From assembly GCA_947497295.1 (NCBI GenBank), contig CANMFU010000008.1, positions 1 through 64,000 on the forward strand: a DNA stretch of 64,000 nt. The letters run 5' to 3'. The translations under genes and the position numbers were made by a program. Source of the DNA: an uncultured Roseovarius sp. Lineage in GTDB: Bacteria > Pseudomonadota > Alphaproteobacteria > Rhodobacterales > Rhodobacteraceae. Position 1 is the first letter of the stretch. Every line of letters starts with the position of its first letter. The notes beneath the pieces were generated by a model. That model was not told the DNA's origin and ran no database searches. It saw only the letters and a program-made list of their open reading frames with translations. This document shows positions 7,309 through 14,565 of the stretch, in pieces.

Positions 7309-8850
7309 TTAGTGACGCAGGCCATGGCGCTCCTCCTCGCTGTCGTCGTTCAGATCGTGTCCAACGCCTTCCAGGCTAGCGCGATCTGAGCCGCGCCATT
7401 CCTCAGCTCCGGCGTATTCCTCACGATGTCGGGGTGTTGCTGCGCCAAACCATTCAAGGCTTCGGCCAATGAGACCTGCGACTTGAGCAACGCGGTCACG
7501 CAGATGCGCAACCCATCCAGTTCCTTGCGCGTGATCTGCCCTGAGGCGTTCAATTCCTGCGCCGATGCTTCTGAGGCTTGCGTCAACCGCTCCACGTAGG
7601 CCAGCAATTCGCGCTCTAACGCTGTCAGACCATTCATCGGCTACTCCTCGATCCTGATACAGTGACGCTCCTCGCCGCCCCAGGTGCAGCGGCGCAGTGT
7701 CGTGTTCTCGTCCGTCAGGATCAAAAAGGTCGCGTTGCCCTGTTCGATCCTCTCGATGCCCAGCGTCTGCCAACTCGTCCTGTAGGTCTGGATCAGTTGC
7801 GCAAAGCCGAGTGTCGTCACCACCGCCAGGGCGATGACCGCCCAGATCGACAAGTTCTTGAACGGCGTCCGATAGCCTGACTGCCTCTGGTTCTCGGCCA
7901 TCCACTTCTGCCTCAGCTTCAAGAGCTGTTCGTCCAAATCGCTCTGAATTGTACGCAGCGCGTCGTCGGCAATGATCTTCAAATCGGCCCTGAAGCTCGT
8001 CAGCTGAGACGCCATCAAGTCGGCGTGCTCGCTGCGCAGCTTCTCCATGTCCGCCTGTAGCTTCGCGCTCAACCTCGGTGTCTGCTTGCCAGTCTTCATG
8101 GAAGATTTCTCCTTTCAGCCGCCATTTCTCGCCGGTCTCCGGGTCCTGGGCGGTGATGTAGTTCTTGCCTGCACGCGGGATTTCGAAGCCTGCATCGCGG
8201 AGTGCTTCGATCATCACGGCACGATCCGTGATCAGACCCACAGATATCTGATCACGGATCCAGCCGTGCATCTCGTCCCGTCCCTGCGCCCGCGTAGGTG
8301 CCTCATTGACGGCTTTGACCTCGGCCGCGCGTTCGGTGTCCATAGGGTCAGCCCAGCCATGCGTCTTGTTCATCAAGTCACGCAGGCTGTCGAAGGCCCG
8401 TTCATAGCCCGGCGGCGCGATATTGAGGCTGCGTCCGCTGTGCAGTTCCATGCGCGGCGTGCAGAAATGCAGCTCGACGCGATCCTCGTGGGTGTGGCGC
8501 ACCCAGAGGCAGGCGTAGCGGTCGGCATCGAGGCCCGCGAAAGCGATCTCCTCGAAACGGTCGATCACCGCCTGCTGCTGATCCTCGGTCGGCGCATCCT
8601 CGTGCGCGAAACTGATGACACCGGCGCGATAGCTCCATTTGTGTGGGCAGGCGTCAATCAGGTCGATCATGCCTTCTGGATCGCCAGAGATGACCTCTGG
8701 CAACGGCTCGCGCGTCACGGTCATCGGCAGGCCCGACGCATCGCGGATCACATCGCGGTTGTCGTCATAGGCTAGCACGGTGCGGGCGGTCAGATACTCT
8801 ACCGGCCCCGTGCCGCCGCCTTTACCGTTCGGGAAAAACTTGATCAGCAT
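7309..8850 (-). CDS. mobA: Relaxase, MobA/MbeA-like
   Basis: This 513-residue relaxase would nick and bind the transfer origin during mobilization. The start MLIKFFPNGKGGG at 8850 overlaps the mobC stop by 7 bases, as in many mob operons. The N-terminal domain has Tyr in PVEYLTART (about 19) as a possible nicking residue and a metal-site region LWVRHTHEDRVELHF (about 114-128). That region resembles the H-E-N-type motif of ColE1 MbeA with His in place of Asn. Residues 230-513 are charged and helical. Two other genes (mbeD-like and mbeB-like) are encoded inside its 3' half in another frame. A longer upstream frame to 9249 is only the mobC shadow. Confidence 0.88.
   Translation of the reverse strand: MLIKFFPNGKGGGTGPVEYLTARTVLAYDDNRDVIRDASGLPMTVTREPLPEVISGDPEGMIDLIDACPHKWSYRAGVISFAHEDAPTEDQQQAVIDRFEEIAFAGLDADRYACLWVRHTHEDRVELHFCTPRMELHSGRSLNIAPPGYERAFDSLRDLMNKTHGWADPMDTERAAEVKAVNEAPTRAQGRDEMHGWIRDQISVGLITDRAVMIEALRDAGFEIPRAGKNYITAQDPETGEKWRLKGEIFHEDWQADTEVEREATGGHGEAAQRARRLDGVSADELQGRFEDHCRRRAAYNSERFGRTALEAEAEVDGREPEAVRLSDAVQELVDLGGHRPGGGDDTRLCATDPDLQDELADAGHREDRTGQRDLFDPDGREHDTAPLHLGRRGASLYQDRGVADEWSDSVRARIAGLRGAVDASLRSIGAGIERLRADHAQGTGWVAHLRDRVAQVAGLIGRSLEWFGAATPRHREEYAGAEEWRGSDRASLEGVGHDLNDDSEEERHGLRH
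7350..7637 (-). CDS. MbeD/MobD-like mobilization protein nested inside mobA
   Basis: This 95-residue, largely helical protein (starting MNGLTALERELLAYVERL) resembles MbeD/MobD, the small coiled-coil mobilization or entry-exclusion protein of ColE1-type plasmids. It lies wholly inside mobA in a different frame. GAGGAG precedes the ATG by about 7 bases and the preceding nested gene stops 3 bases upstream, so both appear to be translated as a pair. ColE1 has the same nested arrangement of mbeB and mbeD in mbeA. Confidence 0.7.
   Translation of the reverse strand: MNGLTALERELLAYVERLTQASEASAQELNASGQITRKELDGLRICVTALLKSQVSLAEALNGLAQQHPDIVRNTPELRNGAAQIALAWKALDTI
7641..8099 (-). CDS. MbeB-like membrane-anchored mobilization protein nested inside mobA
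   Basis: This 152-residue protein has a long charged helix (about 10-75, probable coiled coil), one membrane segment (about 87-107, LSIWAVIALAVVTTLGFAQL) and a 45-residue C-terminal domain with two Cys. AAGGAG lies 9 bases before ATG 8099. The layout of coiled coil plus membrane anchor fits MbeB-type proteins, which link the relaxosome to the membrane. It is embedded in mobA in another frame, and the coherent domain structure shows that it is not a random shadow. Confidence 0.7.
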   Translation of the reverse strand: MKTGKQTPRLSAKLQADMEKLRSEHADLMASQLTSFRADLKIIADDALRTIQSDLDEQLLKLRQKWMAENQRQSGYRTPFKNLSIWAVIALAVVTTLGFAQLIQTYRTSWQTLGIERIEQGNATFLILTDENTTLRRCTWGGEERHCIRIEE

Positions 8851-9314
8851 CCGGGAGGCCTCCGGTGCTCGGTGGTGATTTCGGCCAACCGCCGTTCGAT
8901 GCCGACCAGCGCCGCCGCCACGCGCAGGGCCTCGACCTCGCTGGCCCGGCCCGTGCGGGTCGCCGTGTTGAGCCACCGCGCGATCTGGTTGAGGTTGCCG
9001 CCGTAGCGCGACACAGTCAGCACAAGCGCAGGATCGACACGGGGCGCGGGCTTGCGCCGCTTCGGAGCCGCACCGGTAGCGAGCTGTCGAAGCAGTGCAG
9101 ACATGGACAGCCCGCGATCCGCCGCAGCCTGCCGGATCAGCGCCTTTTCTTCGGAGGAGCAATAGAAGAACACCGCTTCCTGCTTCTCCGAGACCGCGCC
9201 CCGCGCGGTCTGGTTGGGGTTCGAAGGGGAGGCTTGCCGCCCCTCGCAAGGTCCCGGTTCGCAGGTCGCAAACCTAGAACTGGGTCGCCTTGCTCTTTCT
9301 CTCTGTTCCATCAT
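8844..9314 (-). CDS. mobC: Mobilization accessory protein MobC
   Basis: This 156-residue relaxosome protein has a ribbon-helix-helix part (about 46-80: EAVFFYCSSEEKALIRQAAADRG then SMSALLRQLATG) and a C-terminal region with the MobC signature GGNLNQIARWLN (about 105-116). GAGGGGG precedes the ATG. It overlaps repC by ATGA and mobA by 7 bases, so repC-mobC-mobA form one unit. The first 45 residues are poorly conserved in type and their DNA contains several inverted repeats, which may be an embedded transfer origin. Confidence 0.88.
   Translation of the reverse strand: MMEQRERARRPSSRFATCEPGPCEGRQASPSNPNQTARGAVSEKQEAVFFYCSSEEKALIRQAAADRGLSMSALLRQLATGAAPKRRKPAPRVDPALVLTVSRYGGNLNQIARWLNTATRTGRASEVEALRVAAALVGIERRLAEITTEHRRPPGC
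9192..9250. other. Cluster of inverted repeats in the 5' part of mobC (oriT candidate)
   Basis: GACCGCGC-CCC-GCGCGGTC (9192-9210) is an 8-bp perfect stem with a 3-base loop. It is followed by AGGGG...CCCCT (9225-9244), overlapped by CTTGC...GCAAG (9233-9250). Transfer origins often combine such repeats next to mobC. No nic consensus could be assigned, so this is only a candidate. Confidence 0.3.
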
Positions 9315-10405
9315 TGAGCCCCCTCAATGACATATCGGTTCAGCTCTCCAAGCAACGCCTCGATCACCGCTGCATCCCGTGTGGTCTTGCGCACCAATCC
9401 GATAAAGGCGGCGGCAGGATTTCGAACCTTGAAGCGATCGCGCCGATCAGTGTTTCGATCCGCGATGAGAAGGCATATTGCTGTCCTTGCCTCCCCAAGC
9501 TGGTCAGTCGCGCTCGCCCAATCCGCTCCTGATACCTCTAGGCCCCGCGCTCGATCCCGAGCGGCTTGCCCTATGGCACGCCAGCTTGGCATACCGCCTG
9601 GTTCAATGGCCTGCGCATAAAGATGGACGGCGTCTCTCAGCCCATCACTTGCAAGCAGCATTGCTTGCGCCACCGTGACACTTTTGGCCCCTCCAGCGGC
9701 CTCAAACCGCCTACAGGTTTTGATATTGGTTTGCGTGTTGGTATTAGGTCGGGTCAAATCGTCCGACGGCGCGGCCTCACTTGTCTGACGGGAAGCTGGT
9801 GAAAAATCTGCAACGATGTTTTCAAGAGCAGCAAGTATCGCCTCAAGTTTGTCTGCGTCCTGAACCTCTGAAGGTCTGAGGCGTGGAAATACTTTTTGTG
9901 CAGCGGCAAGCGCTGCTGGAGCATCCAGCCCTCGAATCTGGCGTATGAGATCGTTCACCCGATTGCGGTCTTCTTTCAGACCTTGAGCCGCCACCGACTT
10001 TCGTTGAACACGCATCAGTAGTTCGGGCGCACGCTCGATTAGTGGTGCAAGATTGATCCCTCCTGCGGACAGGATACGACCGTCCTCACCACGTCGCCCA
10101 AAGCGTTTACCGTTCGCAGCGCTGGTTCGTTGGATGAGGCCACAAGCCTCAAGACGCCGTTCGATCCGGGTTATCCGCCTTACATTCATCTGTAGGCGAT
10201 CTGCCAGTCCTGCGACGCGCTCCCAGATGGCGCAAACGTGCCCAGGGTTGAAGTCATCTCGGCGGACGAGTCGAAAAACACATCTGAGATAGGACAGATC
10301 GTCGGCCTGAAGGCCAAGATCGACACGCAGCTTCTCCAAAAGATCAAGCAAGGCGAATGGCACTAAGCCATCGGGAAGGCCGCTATGGCAAAGATTTGTT
10401 GTCAT
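9311..10405 (-). CDS. repC: RepC-type plasmid replication initiator
   Basis: This 364-residue protein resembles RepC of alphaproteobacterial repABC plasmids. It has a winged-helix N-terminal domain (about 20-130) with LADRLQMNVRRITRIERRLEACGL and the family segment GRRGEDGRILSAGGINLAPLIER, a variable linker (about 200-235) and a C-terminal domain ending in RNPAAAFIGLVRK. RepC normally initiates replication at an origin inside its own gene. No repA or repB partner is present. A candidate counter-transcribed RNA lies in the leader, as in repABC plasmids. Its stop overlaps mobC in ATGA. Only a poor purine stretch (GGGGG) precedes the ATG. Confidence 0.85.
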   Translation of the reverse strand: MTTNLCHSGLPDGLVPFALLDLLEKLRVDLGLQADDLSYLRCVFRLVRRDDFNPGHVCAIWERVAGLADRLQMNVRRITRIERRLEACGLIQRTSAANGKRFGRRGEDGRILSAGGINLAPLIERAPELLMRVQRKSVAAQGLKEDRNRVNDLIRQIRGLDAPAALAAAQKVFPRLRPSEVQDADKLEAILAALENIVADFSPASRQTSEAAPSDDLTRPNTNTQTNIKTCRRFEAAGGAKSVTVAQAMLLASDGLRDAVHLYAQAIEPGGMPSWRAIGQAARDRARGLEVSGADWASATDQLGEARTAICLLIADRNTDRRDRFKVRNPAAAFIGLVRKTTRDAAVIEALLGELNRYVIEGAQ

Positions 10406-10424
10406 AGCCCGACCCCCAAAAGCC

Positions 10425-10454
10425 TTGAGGTGAAGACGGGATTCGCGTATGTTT
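10425..10454 (+). promoter_or_regulatory. Candidate ctRNA promoter
   Basis: TTGAGG (10425-10430), an 18-base spacer and TATGTT (10449-10454) on the plus strand would start transcription near 10461, antisense to the repC leader. The promoter lies just outside the repC start codon. Confidence 0.45.
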
Positions 10455-10460
10455 CGTAGG

Positions 10461-10516
10461 AGAAGAACTTTGTATTGCCGTTGAGCTGGGTGGCCGCCCT
10501 CTCAACGGTTTTTCTT
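10461..10516 (+). ncRNA. Counter-transcribed RNA (repABC-type ctRNA) opposite the repC leader
   Basis: A perfect 8-bp stem CCGTTGAG (10478-10485) / CTCAACGG (10501-10508), with a GC-rich inner part, is followed by TTTTTCTTT on the plus strand, which is a good intrinsic terminator. With the upstream promoter this gives an RNA of about 55 bases, antisense to the repC leader. repABC plasmids carry a roughly 50-60-base ctRNA in this place that limits RepC translation and causes incompatibility. Size, strand, position and terminator all fit; the sequence match to known ctRNAs was not tested. Confidence 0.7.
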
Positions 10517-10604
10517 TGGGCAATACTCTGCCCTTGCCAAGCATGTTTCAGCTTTCCAAGAATCGAACTCCACTCAGACGGGTGGAGAACAAAGCATGAT
10601 TTGC

Positions 10605-10628
10605 TTGTGTCAGATTTGTGCCAAAAAG
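10605..10628 (+). repeat. 24-bp end repeat, right copy (candidate integrase arm site)
   Basis: This is identical to 3095-3118 and in the same orientation, 99 bp inside attR. Two perfect copies near both ends of the element, in otherwise unrelated contexts (one inside the integrase gene, one in the repC leader region), argue for selection as protein-binding sites. Confidence 0.65.
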
Positions 10629-10694
10629 ACGAGTGCGTTCCTGCATCGTTCTGCAAAGGGCTACATTTACTTGCAAGGCAAATACCTTTGCCTA

Positions 10695-10723
10695 TTGCTG
10701 TTTTTACTGGGGATGCGTATGTC
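10695..10723 (+). promoter_or_regulatory. Element-borne promoter likely driving serC
   Basis: TTGCTG (10695-10700), a 17-base spacer and TATGTC (10718-10723) lie at exactly the same distance from attR as TTGCGA and TAGCTA lie from attL (offset 7720 for both boxes). Transcription would start near 10730 and give the same serC leader as before insertion. An inverted repeat GGCAAA-TACC-TTTGCC (10677-10692) sits just upstream. Confidence 0.45.
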
Positions 10724-10727
10724 CGTT

Positions 10728-10754
10728 GGTGGGACACCCTTCCCCAACGAAGGG
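10728..10754 (+). repeat. attR: right copy of the 27-bp attachment repeat
   Basis: This is identical to 3008-3034. It lies 23 bp upstream of the serC ATG and includes the hairpin CCCTTC-CCCAAC-GAAGGG (10737-10754) that forms the front of the serC leader. Confidence 0.9.
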
Positions 10755-10777
10755 CGCTTATCTGGAAGGATAGCTGA
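10731..10777 (+). promoter_or_regulatory. serC 5' leader with two hairpins (possible alphaproteobacterial serC motif)
   Basis: The leader of about 48 bases has hairpin 1 (10737-10754, 6-bp stem) and a small hairpin TATC-TGGAAG-GATA (10759-10772) that holds the ribosome binding site GGAAGG (10764-10769) in its loop and 3' arm. A structured motif upstream of serC-serA has been reported in alphaproteobacteria (Corbino et al. 2005, the 'serC' motif). This leader is in the right place, but the match was not tested. Confidence 0.5.
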
Positions 10778-11947
10778 ATGGCTATTGACGACCCCGCGCG
10801 CGATGACGTGCGCAAACCTGAACTGCGGCCTGCAAACCCGCGCTTCTCGTCCGGCCCTTGCGCCAAACCCCCTGTATTCACACTCGAAAAGCTGTCTGGC
10901 GCGCCTTTGGGTCGCAGCCACCGTGCAGCCGTGGGCAAAGAGCGGCTGAAGGCCGCGATTGATGGCACCCGCAGCGTTCTGGGCATCCCAAAGGATTACC
11001 GTATCGGCATCGTGCCCGCCTCGGATACCGGCGCGGTCGAAATGGCGATGTGGTCACTACTTGGCCCTCGCAAGGTGGAAATGCTGGCGTGGGAATCCTT
11101 TGGTGCAGGCTGGGTCACGGATGCTGTGAAACAGCTGAAACTGGATGCCGAGGTCAAGACCGCCGAGTACGGCGAGATCGTGGATCTTGGCAGCGTTGAC
11201 ACCGATAATGACGTGGTTTTCACCTGGAATGGCACCACATCTGGCGTGCGCGTTCCCCATGGCGACTGGATCGACGCGAAGCGCGCCGGCCTGACCATCT
11301 GCGACGCCACCTCTGCCGCCTTCGCGCAGGATCTGCCGTGGGACAAGCTGGATGTGACCACCTTCAGCTGGCAAAAGGTGCTGGGCGGCGAGGCCGCGCA
11401 TGGCATGATCGTGCTTGGCCCTCGCGCCGTGGAGCGGCTCGAATCCTACACGCCGCCATGGCCCATGCCCAAGATTTTCCGCCTCACCAAGGGCGGCAAG
11501 CTGATCGACGGGATCTTCAAGGGCGAGACGATCAACACCCCCTCCATGCTGGCGGTCGAGGATTACCTTTTGGCGCTGGACTGGGCGCAATGCGTCGGCG
11601 GCCTGCCCGGCCTGATCGAGCGCGCCGATGCCAATGCCGGCGTCATCGCCGATTTCGTGGCCGATTACAGCTGGATCGCAAACCTCGCCAGGGATCCCGA
11701 TACACGCTCGAACACCTCCGTCTGTCTGCGTTTCACCGATCCGGCCATCACCGACGGTGCGGCCTTCGCCAAGGCAGTCGCGAAACGGCTGGAGGCCGAA
11801 GGCGTCGCCTATGACATCGGCGCCTATCGCGATGCACCGCCCGGCCTGCGCATCTGGTGCGGCGGCACGGTCGAGACGTCCGATATCCAGGCGCTGATGC
11901 CTTGGATCGAATGGGCATACCACGCCGAACTGGCCGTTTTGGCCTGA
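10778..11947 (+). CDS. serC: Phosphoserine aminotransferase
   Basis: This 389-residue PLP enzyme converts 3-phosphohydroxypyruvate and glutamate to phosphoserine and 2-oxoglutarate. It may also act in pyridoxine synthesis. The PLP lysine lies in [10 protein letters not shown] (near residue 200). [10 protein letters not shown] near residue 23 is the N-terminal substrate loop of the alphaproteobacterial long form. The ribosome binding site GGAAGG is 8 bases upstream. It forms an operon with serA 59 bp downstream. Insertion of the mobile element 23 bp before the ATG has replaced its native upstream region. Confidence 0.96.
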   Translation: MAIDDPARDDVRKPELRPANPRFSSGPCAKPPVFTLEKLSGAPLGRSHRAAVGKERLKAAIDGTRSVLGIPKDYRIGIVPASDTGAVEMAMWSLLGPRKVEMLAWESFGAGWVTDAVKQLKLDAEVKTAEYGEIVDLGSVDTDNDVVFTWNGTTSGVRVPHGDWIDAKRAGLTICDATSAAFAQDLPWDKLDVTTFSWQKVLGGEAAHGMIVLGPRAVERLESYTPPWPMPKIFRLTKGGKLIDGIFKGETINTPSMLAVEDYLLALDWAQCVGGLPGLIERADANAGVIADFVADYSWIANLARDPDTRSNTSVCLRFTDPAITDGAAFAKAVAKRLEAEGVAYDIGAYRDAPPGLRIWCGGTVETSDIQALMPWIEWAYHAELAVLA

Positions 11948-12006
11948 GCGATTTCCGGCAGGCCAGACGGCCCGCCCCTCCCCCATATTCCATAAGGACG
12001 CTGAAA

Positions 12007-13602
12007 ATGGCTCCCAAAGTACTCGTCTCCGACAAGCTGTCTGAAACCGCCGTGCAGATCTTTCGCGATCGCGGCATCGATGTGGATTTCCAGCCCGATC
12101 TGGGCAAGGACAAGGACCGTCTGGCCGAGGTGATCGGCGATTATGACGGCCTCGCCATCCGCTCGGCCACGAAGGTCACCGAGAAAATCCTCGCCAACGC
12201 GCATAAACTGAAAGTCATCGCGCGTGCCGGGATCGGCACCGACAATATCGACAAGGTCGCGGCCTCGAAAAAGGGCGTGATCGTGATGAACACGCCCTTT
12301 GGCAACATGATCACCACCGCCGAGCACGCCATCGCGCTGATGTTCGCCGTCGCGCGCCAGATCCCCGAGGCCAGCGCCTCGACCCATGCCGGCAAGTGGG
12401 AGAAATCCCGCTTCATGGGCACCGAACTGACGAACAAGGTGCTGGGCGTCATCGGCGCGGGTAATATCGGCGGCATCGTCTGCGACCGCGCGCGAGGGCT
12501 CAAGATGAAGGTGATCGCCTATGACCCCTTCCTCAGCGAAGCCAATGCCGACAAGATGGGTGTGGAAAAGGTCAATCTGGACGATCTGCTGTCTCGCGCC
12601 GATTTCATCACCCTTCATGTGCCGCTGACGGACCAGACCCGCAACATCCTGAGCCGCGAGAACCTGGAGAAGACCAAAAAGGGCGTGCGCATCATCAACT
12701 GCGCCCGCGGCGGTCTGGTGGACGAGGCAGCCGTCGCCGAGCTGCTGAAATCCGGCCATATCGCCGGCGCCGCTTTCGACGTATTCGAAGTGGAGCCCGC
12801 GACGGACAGCCCGCTTTTCGGCCTGCCGGGCGTCGTCTGCACGCCCCATCTGGGCGCTGCCACCACCGAGGCGCAGGAAAACGTCGCCCTGCAAGTGGCC
12901 GAGCAGATGTCGGACTATCTGCTGACCGGCGCCGTGACCAACGCGCTGAACATGCCGTCCGTGACCGCCGAAGAGGCCAAGGTAATGGGCCCCTGGATCA
13001 AGCTGGCCGGCCATCTAGGCGCATTCATCGGCCAGATGACGGACGAGCCGGTCAAGGCGATCAATATCCTCTATGACGGCGCTGTGTCGCAGATGAACCT
13101 GCCGGCGCTGACCTCAGCCAGCGTGGCGGGCATCATGAAGGCGGTGAATCCCGAGGTGAACGTGGTCAGCGCCCCGGTCGTGGCCAAAGAACGCGGGATA
13201 AAGATCAGCACCACTCATCAGGATAAATCCGGCGTCTTTGAAGGCTACATCAAGCTGACGGTTGTCACCGACAAGCGCGAGAGGTCGATCGGCGGCACGA
13301 TCTTCTCGGATGGCAAGCCACGGTTTATCCAGATTAAAGGCATCAATATCGACGCCGAGATCGGCGCGCACATGCTTTATGTCACGAACAGCGACCAGCC
13401 GGGCATCATCGGCGCACTGGGCCAGACCATGGGCAGTAACGGCGTGAACATCGCCAACTTCACCCTAGGCCGCGCCAGCGCCGGCGGTGAGGCGATTGCG
13501 TTGCTTTACGTTGACGCTCCAGTGCCACAAAAGGCGATAGACGCCCTGCGCGACACAGGTCTTTTCTTGCAAATCAAACCGCTTCAGTTCGATATCGGCT
13601 GA
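12007..13602 (+). CDS. serA: D-3-phosphoglycerate dehydrogenase
   Basis: This 531-residue enzyme is the NAD-dependent first step of serine synthesis from 3-phosphoglycerate. The nucleotide-binding loop is GVIGAGNIGGIV (near 146-157). Catalytic Arg, Glu and His are expected in NCARGG, VFEVEP and CTPHLGA (about 234-285). Residues 315-450 form the allosteric-substrate-binding domain and 455-531 the ACT domain (MLYVTNSDQPGIIGALG) that may sense serine. This is the long type-1 form. AAGGA precedes the ATG; upstream in-frame codons back to 11857 overlap serC and are not used. Confidence 0.96.
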   Translation: MAPKVLVSDKLSETAVQIFRDRGIDVDFQPDLGKDKDRLAEVIGDYDGLAIRSATKVTEKILANAHKLKVIARAGIGTDNIDKVAASKKGVIVMNTPFGNMITTAEHAIALMFAVARQIPEASASTHAGKWEKSRFMGTELTNKVLGVIGAGNIGGIVCDRARGLKMKVIAYDPFLSEANADKMGVEKVNLDDLLSRADFITLHVPLTDQTRNILSRENLEKTKKGVRIINCARGGLVDEAAVAELLKSGHIAGAAFDVFEVEPATDSPLFGLPGVVCTPHLGAATTEAQENVALQVAEQMSDYLLTGAVTNALNMPSVTAEEAKVMGPWIKLAGHLGAFIGQMTDEPVKAINILYDGAVSQMNLPALTSASVAGIMKAVNPEVNVVSAPVVAKERGIKISTTHQDKSGVFEGYIKLTVVTDKRERSIGGTIFSDGKPRFIQIKGINIDAEIGAHMLYVTNSDQPGIIGALGQTMGSNGVNIANFTLGRASAGGEAIALLYVDAPVPQKAIDALRDTGLFLQIKPLQFDIG

Positions 13603-13635
13603 TCCTGCGCAGGCTTTCACTGTTGCAAAAAGCAT

Positions 13636-13678
13636 CCGCCGGAGGCGCCCTGCTGCACGCGTCAGGAGCCTCCGGCGG
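13636..13678 (+). terminator. Hairpin after serA
   Basis: CCGCCGGAGGC (13636-13646) pairs perfectly with GCCTCCGGCGG (13668-13678), an 11-bp stem followed by GGATATTTGAAG. It lies 33 bp after the serA stop and between convergent serA and panC. There is no long T-run, so it may stop transcription only partly or protect both 3' ends. The 'TCCGGCGGGGATATTT' wording recurs after genes in many Rhodobacteraceae. Confidence 0.6.
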
Positions 13679-13716
13679 GGATATTTGAAGCAAGAAGAAA
13701 CCAGGCGAAGAACGAC

Positions 13717-14565
13717 TTAGGTCTGAACGGGGATGTTGTCGATCAGGCGCACCCCCGCCAGCCACGCGGCGGCAAACAGGCGCGCGGGCCGGGTCGGCGA
13801 CGTCAGAAGTGACAGATCGTCATTTGCGCGTATTTCAAAGTAGTCGACGCCGGTAAACCCGGCCCGCAACAGCGCGGCGATGCTATCGGACTGCGCGGCA
13901 GCAGGATCCCGGCCGGCTGCAACGGCATCGGCCATTGCCTCCATCTGGTCGATCAAGGCAGGCGCGACGGTCCGAGCGCGGTCCGAGAGCAGCAGATTGC
14001 GCGACGACATGGCCAGCCCGTCGATCTCGCGGATCGTGGGGCAGCCGTGGACGGTGATCGGGATATCCAGATCGCGCGCCATGCGGCGCACTACCTGCAA
14101 CTGTTGAAAATCTTTCTCACCGAAAAATGCGTCCGTGGCTGAACTTTGAGCGAACAATTTGGCCACCACTGTTGCCACGCCCGCAAAATGGCCGGGACGA
14201 TGGATGCCGTCCATCACGTCAGTCAGATCCGATACGGTGACATTGGTTGAAAAACCGGCCGGGTACATTTGATCGCCATCCGGCACATAGATCGCATCAA
14301 CGTTAAAACGGGCCAGCTTGGCCGCGTCGGCATGTTCTGTGCGCGGATAGTTGGCCAGGTCTTCGGGCGTGCTGAACTGTCGTGGATTGACAAAGATCGT
14401 GACGATCACGCGTTCGCATTTTTCCTTGGCAGCAGCGACCAGCGACAGATGACCGTCATGCAGCGCGCCCATCGTGGGGACGATTCCGATACGCTGCCCC
14501 TCACGTCGCCACGGCGCAGTGGCGGCGCGCAGGTCGGCCACACTGCGCAAAATTGGCGCAGTCAT
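13717..14565 (-). CDS. panC: Pantothenate synthetase
   Basis: This 282-residue enzyme joins pantoate and beta-alanine with ATP to give pantothenate. The ATP-binding motif [14 protein letters not shown] is at about residues 30-43 and the second signature [12 protein letters not shown] at about 178-189. The start overlaps the stop of panB in ATGA, so the pair is translationally coupled. Length is normal for the family. Confidence 0.96.
   Translation of the reverse strand: MTAPILRSVADLRAATAPWRREGQRIGIVPTMGALHDGHLSLVAAAKEKCERVIVTIFVNPRQFSTPEDLANYPRTEHADAAKLARFNVDAIYVPDGDQMYPAGFSTNVTVSDLTDVMDGIHRPGHFAGVATVVAKLFAQSSATDAFFGEKDFQQLQVVRRMARDLDIPITVHGCPTIREIDGLAMSSRNLLLSDRARTVAPALIDQMEAMADAVAAGRDPAAAQSDSIAALLRAGFTGVDYFEIRANDDLSLLTSPTRPARLFAAAWLAGVRLIDNIPVQT

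Larger units (their letters stand above)
3008..10754. mobile_element. Integrative mobilizable element inserted in the serC leader
   Basis: A perfect 27-bp direct repeat (3008-3034 and 10728-10754) bounds a 7.7-kb block lying exactly between serB and serC. Inside are a tyrosine integrase next to the left repeat, two ribbon-helix-helix regulators, an HNH nuclease, a type IV secretion remnant, mobC/mobA with nested mbeB- and mbeD-like genes, and repC with a candidate ctRNA. There is no complete conjugation machinery, so it would need a helper for transfer. The presence of repC suggests a plasmid origin or a phase of autonomous replication. Part of the content (about 3100-6300) has visibly lower GC than the flanks. 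Confidence 0.9.

Noticed and set aside
7099..7379. Two overlapping plus-strand frames through the 14-bp repeat region
   Set aside because: They consist of repeat-encoded Val/Ser/Arg/Cys stretches and lack ribosome binding sites.
10402..10986. A 194-codon minus-strand frame ending in ATGA overlap with repC
   Set aside because: Its first half is antisense to serC and crosses attR, it includes the 24-bp repeat and the ctRNA region, and no start with a ribosome binding site is seen. It is better explained as the repC leader.
11057..13014. Long antisense frames in serC and serA (11057-11986 and 11824-13014)
   Set aside because: Both genes are well identified and the antisense frames show only the codon-bias mirror typical of this GC content.
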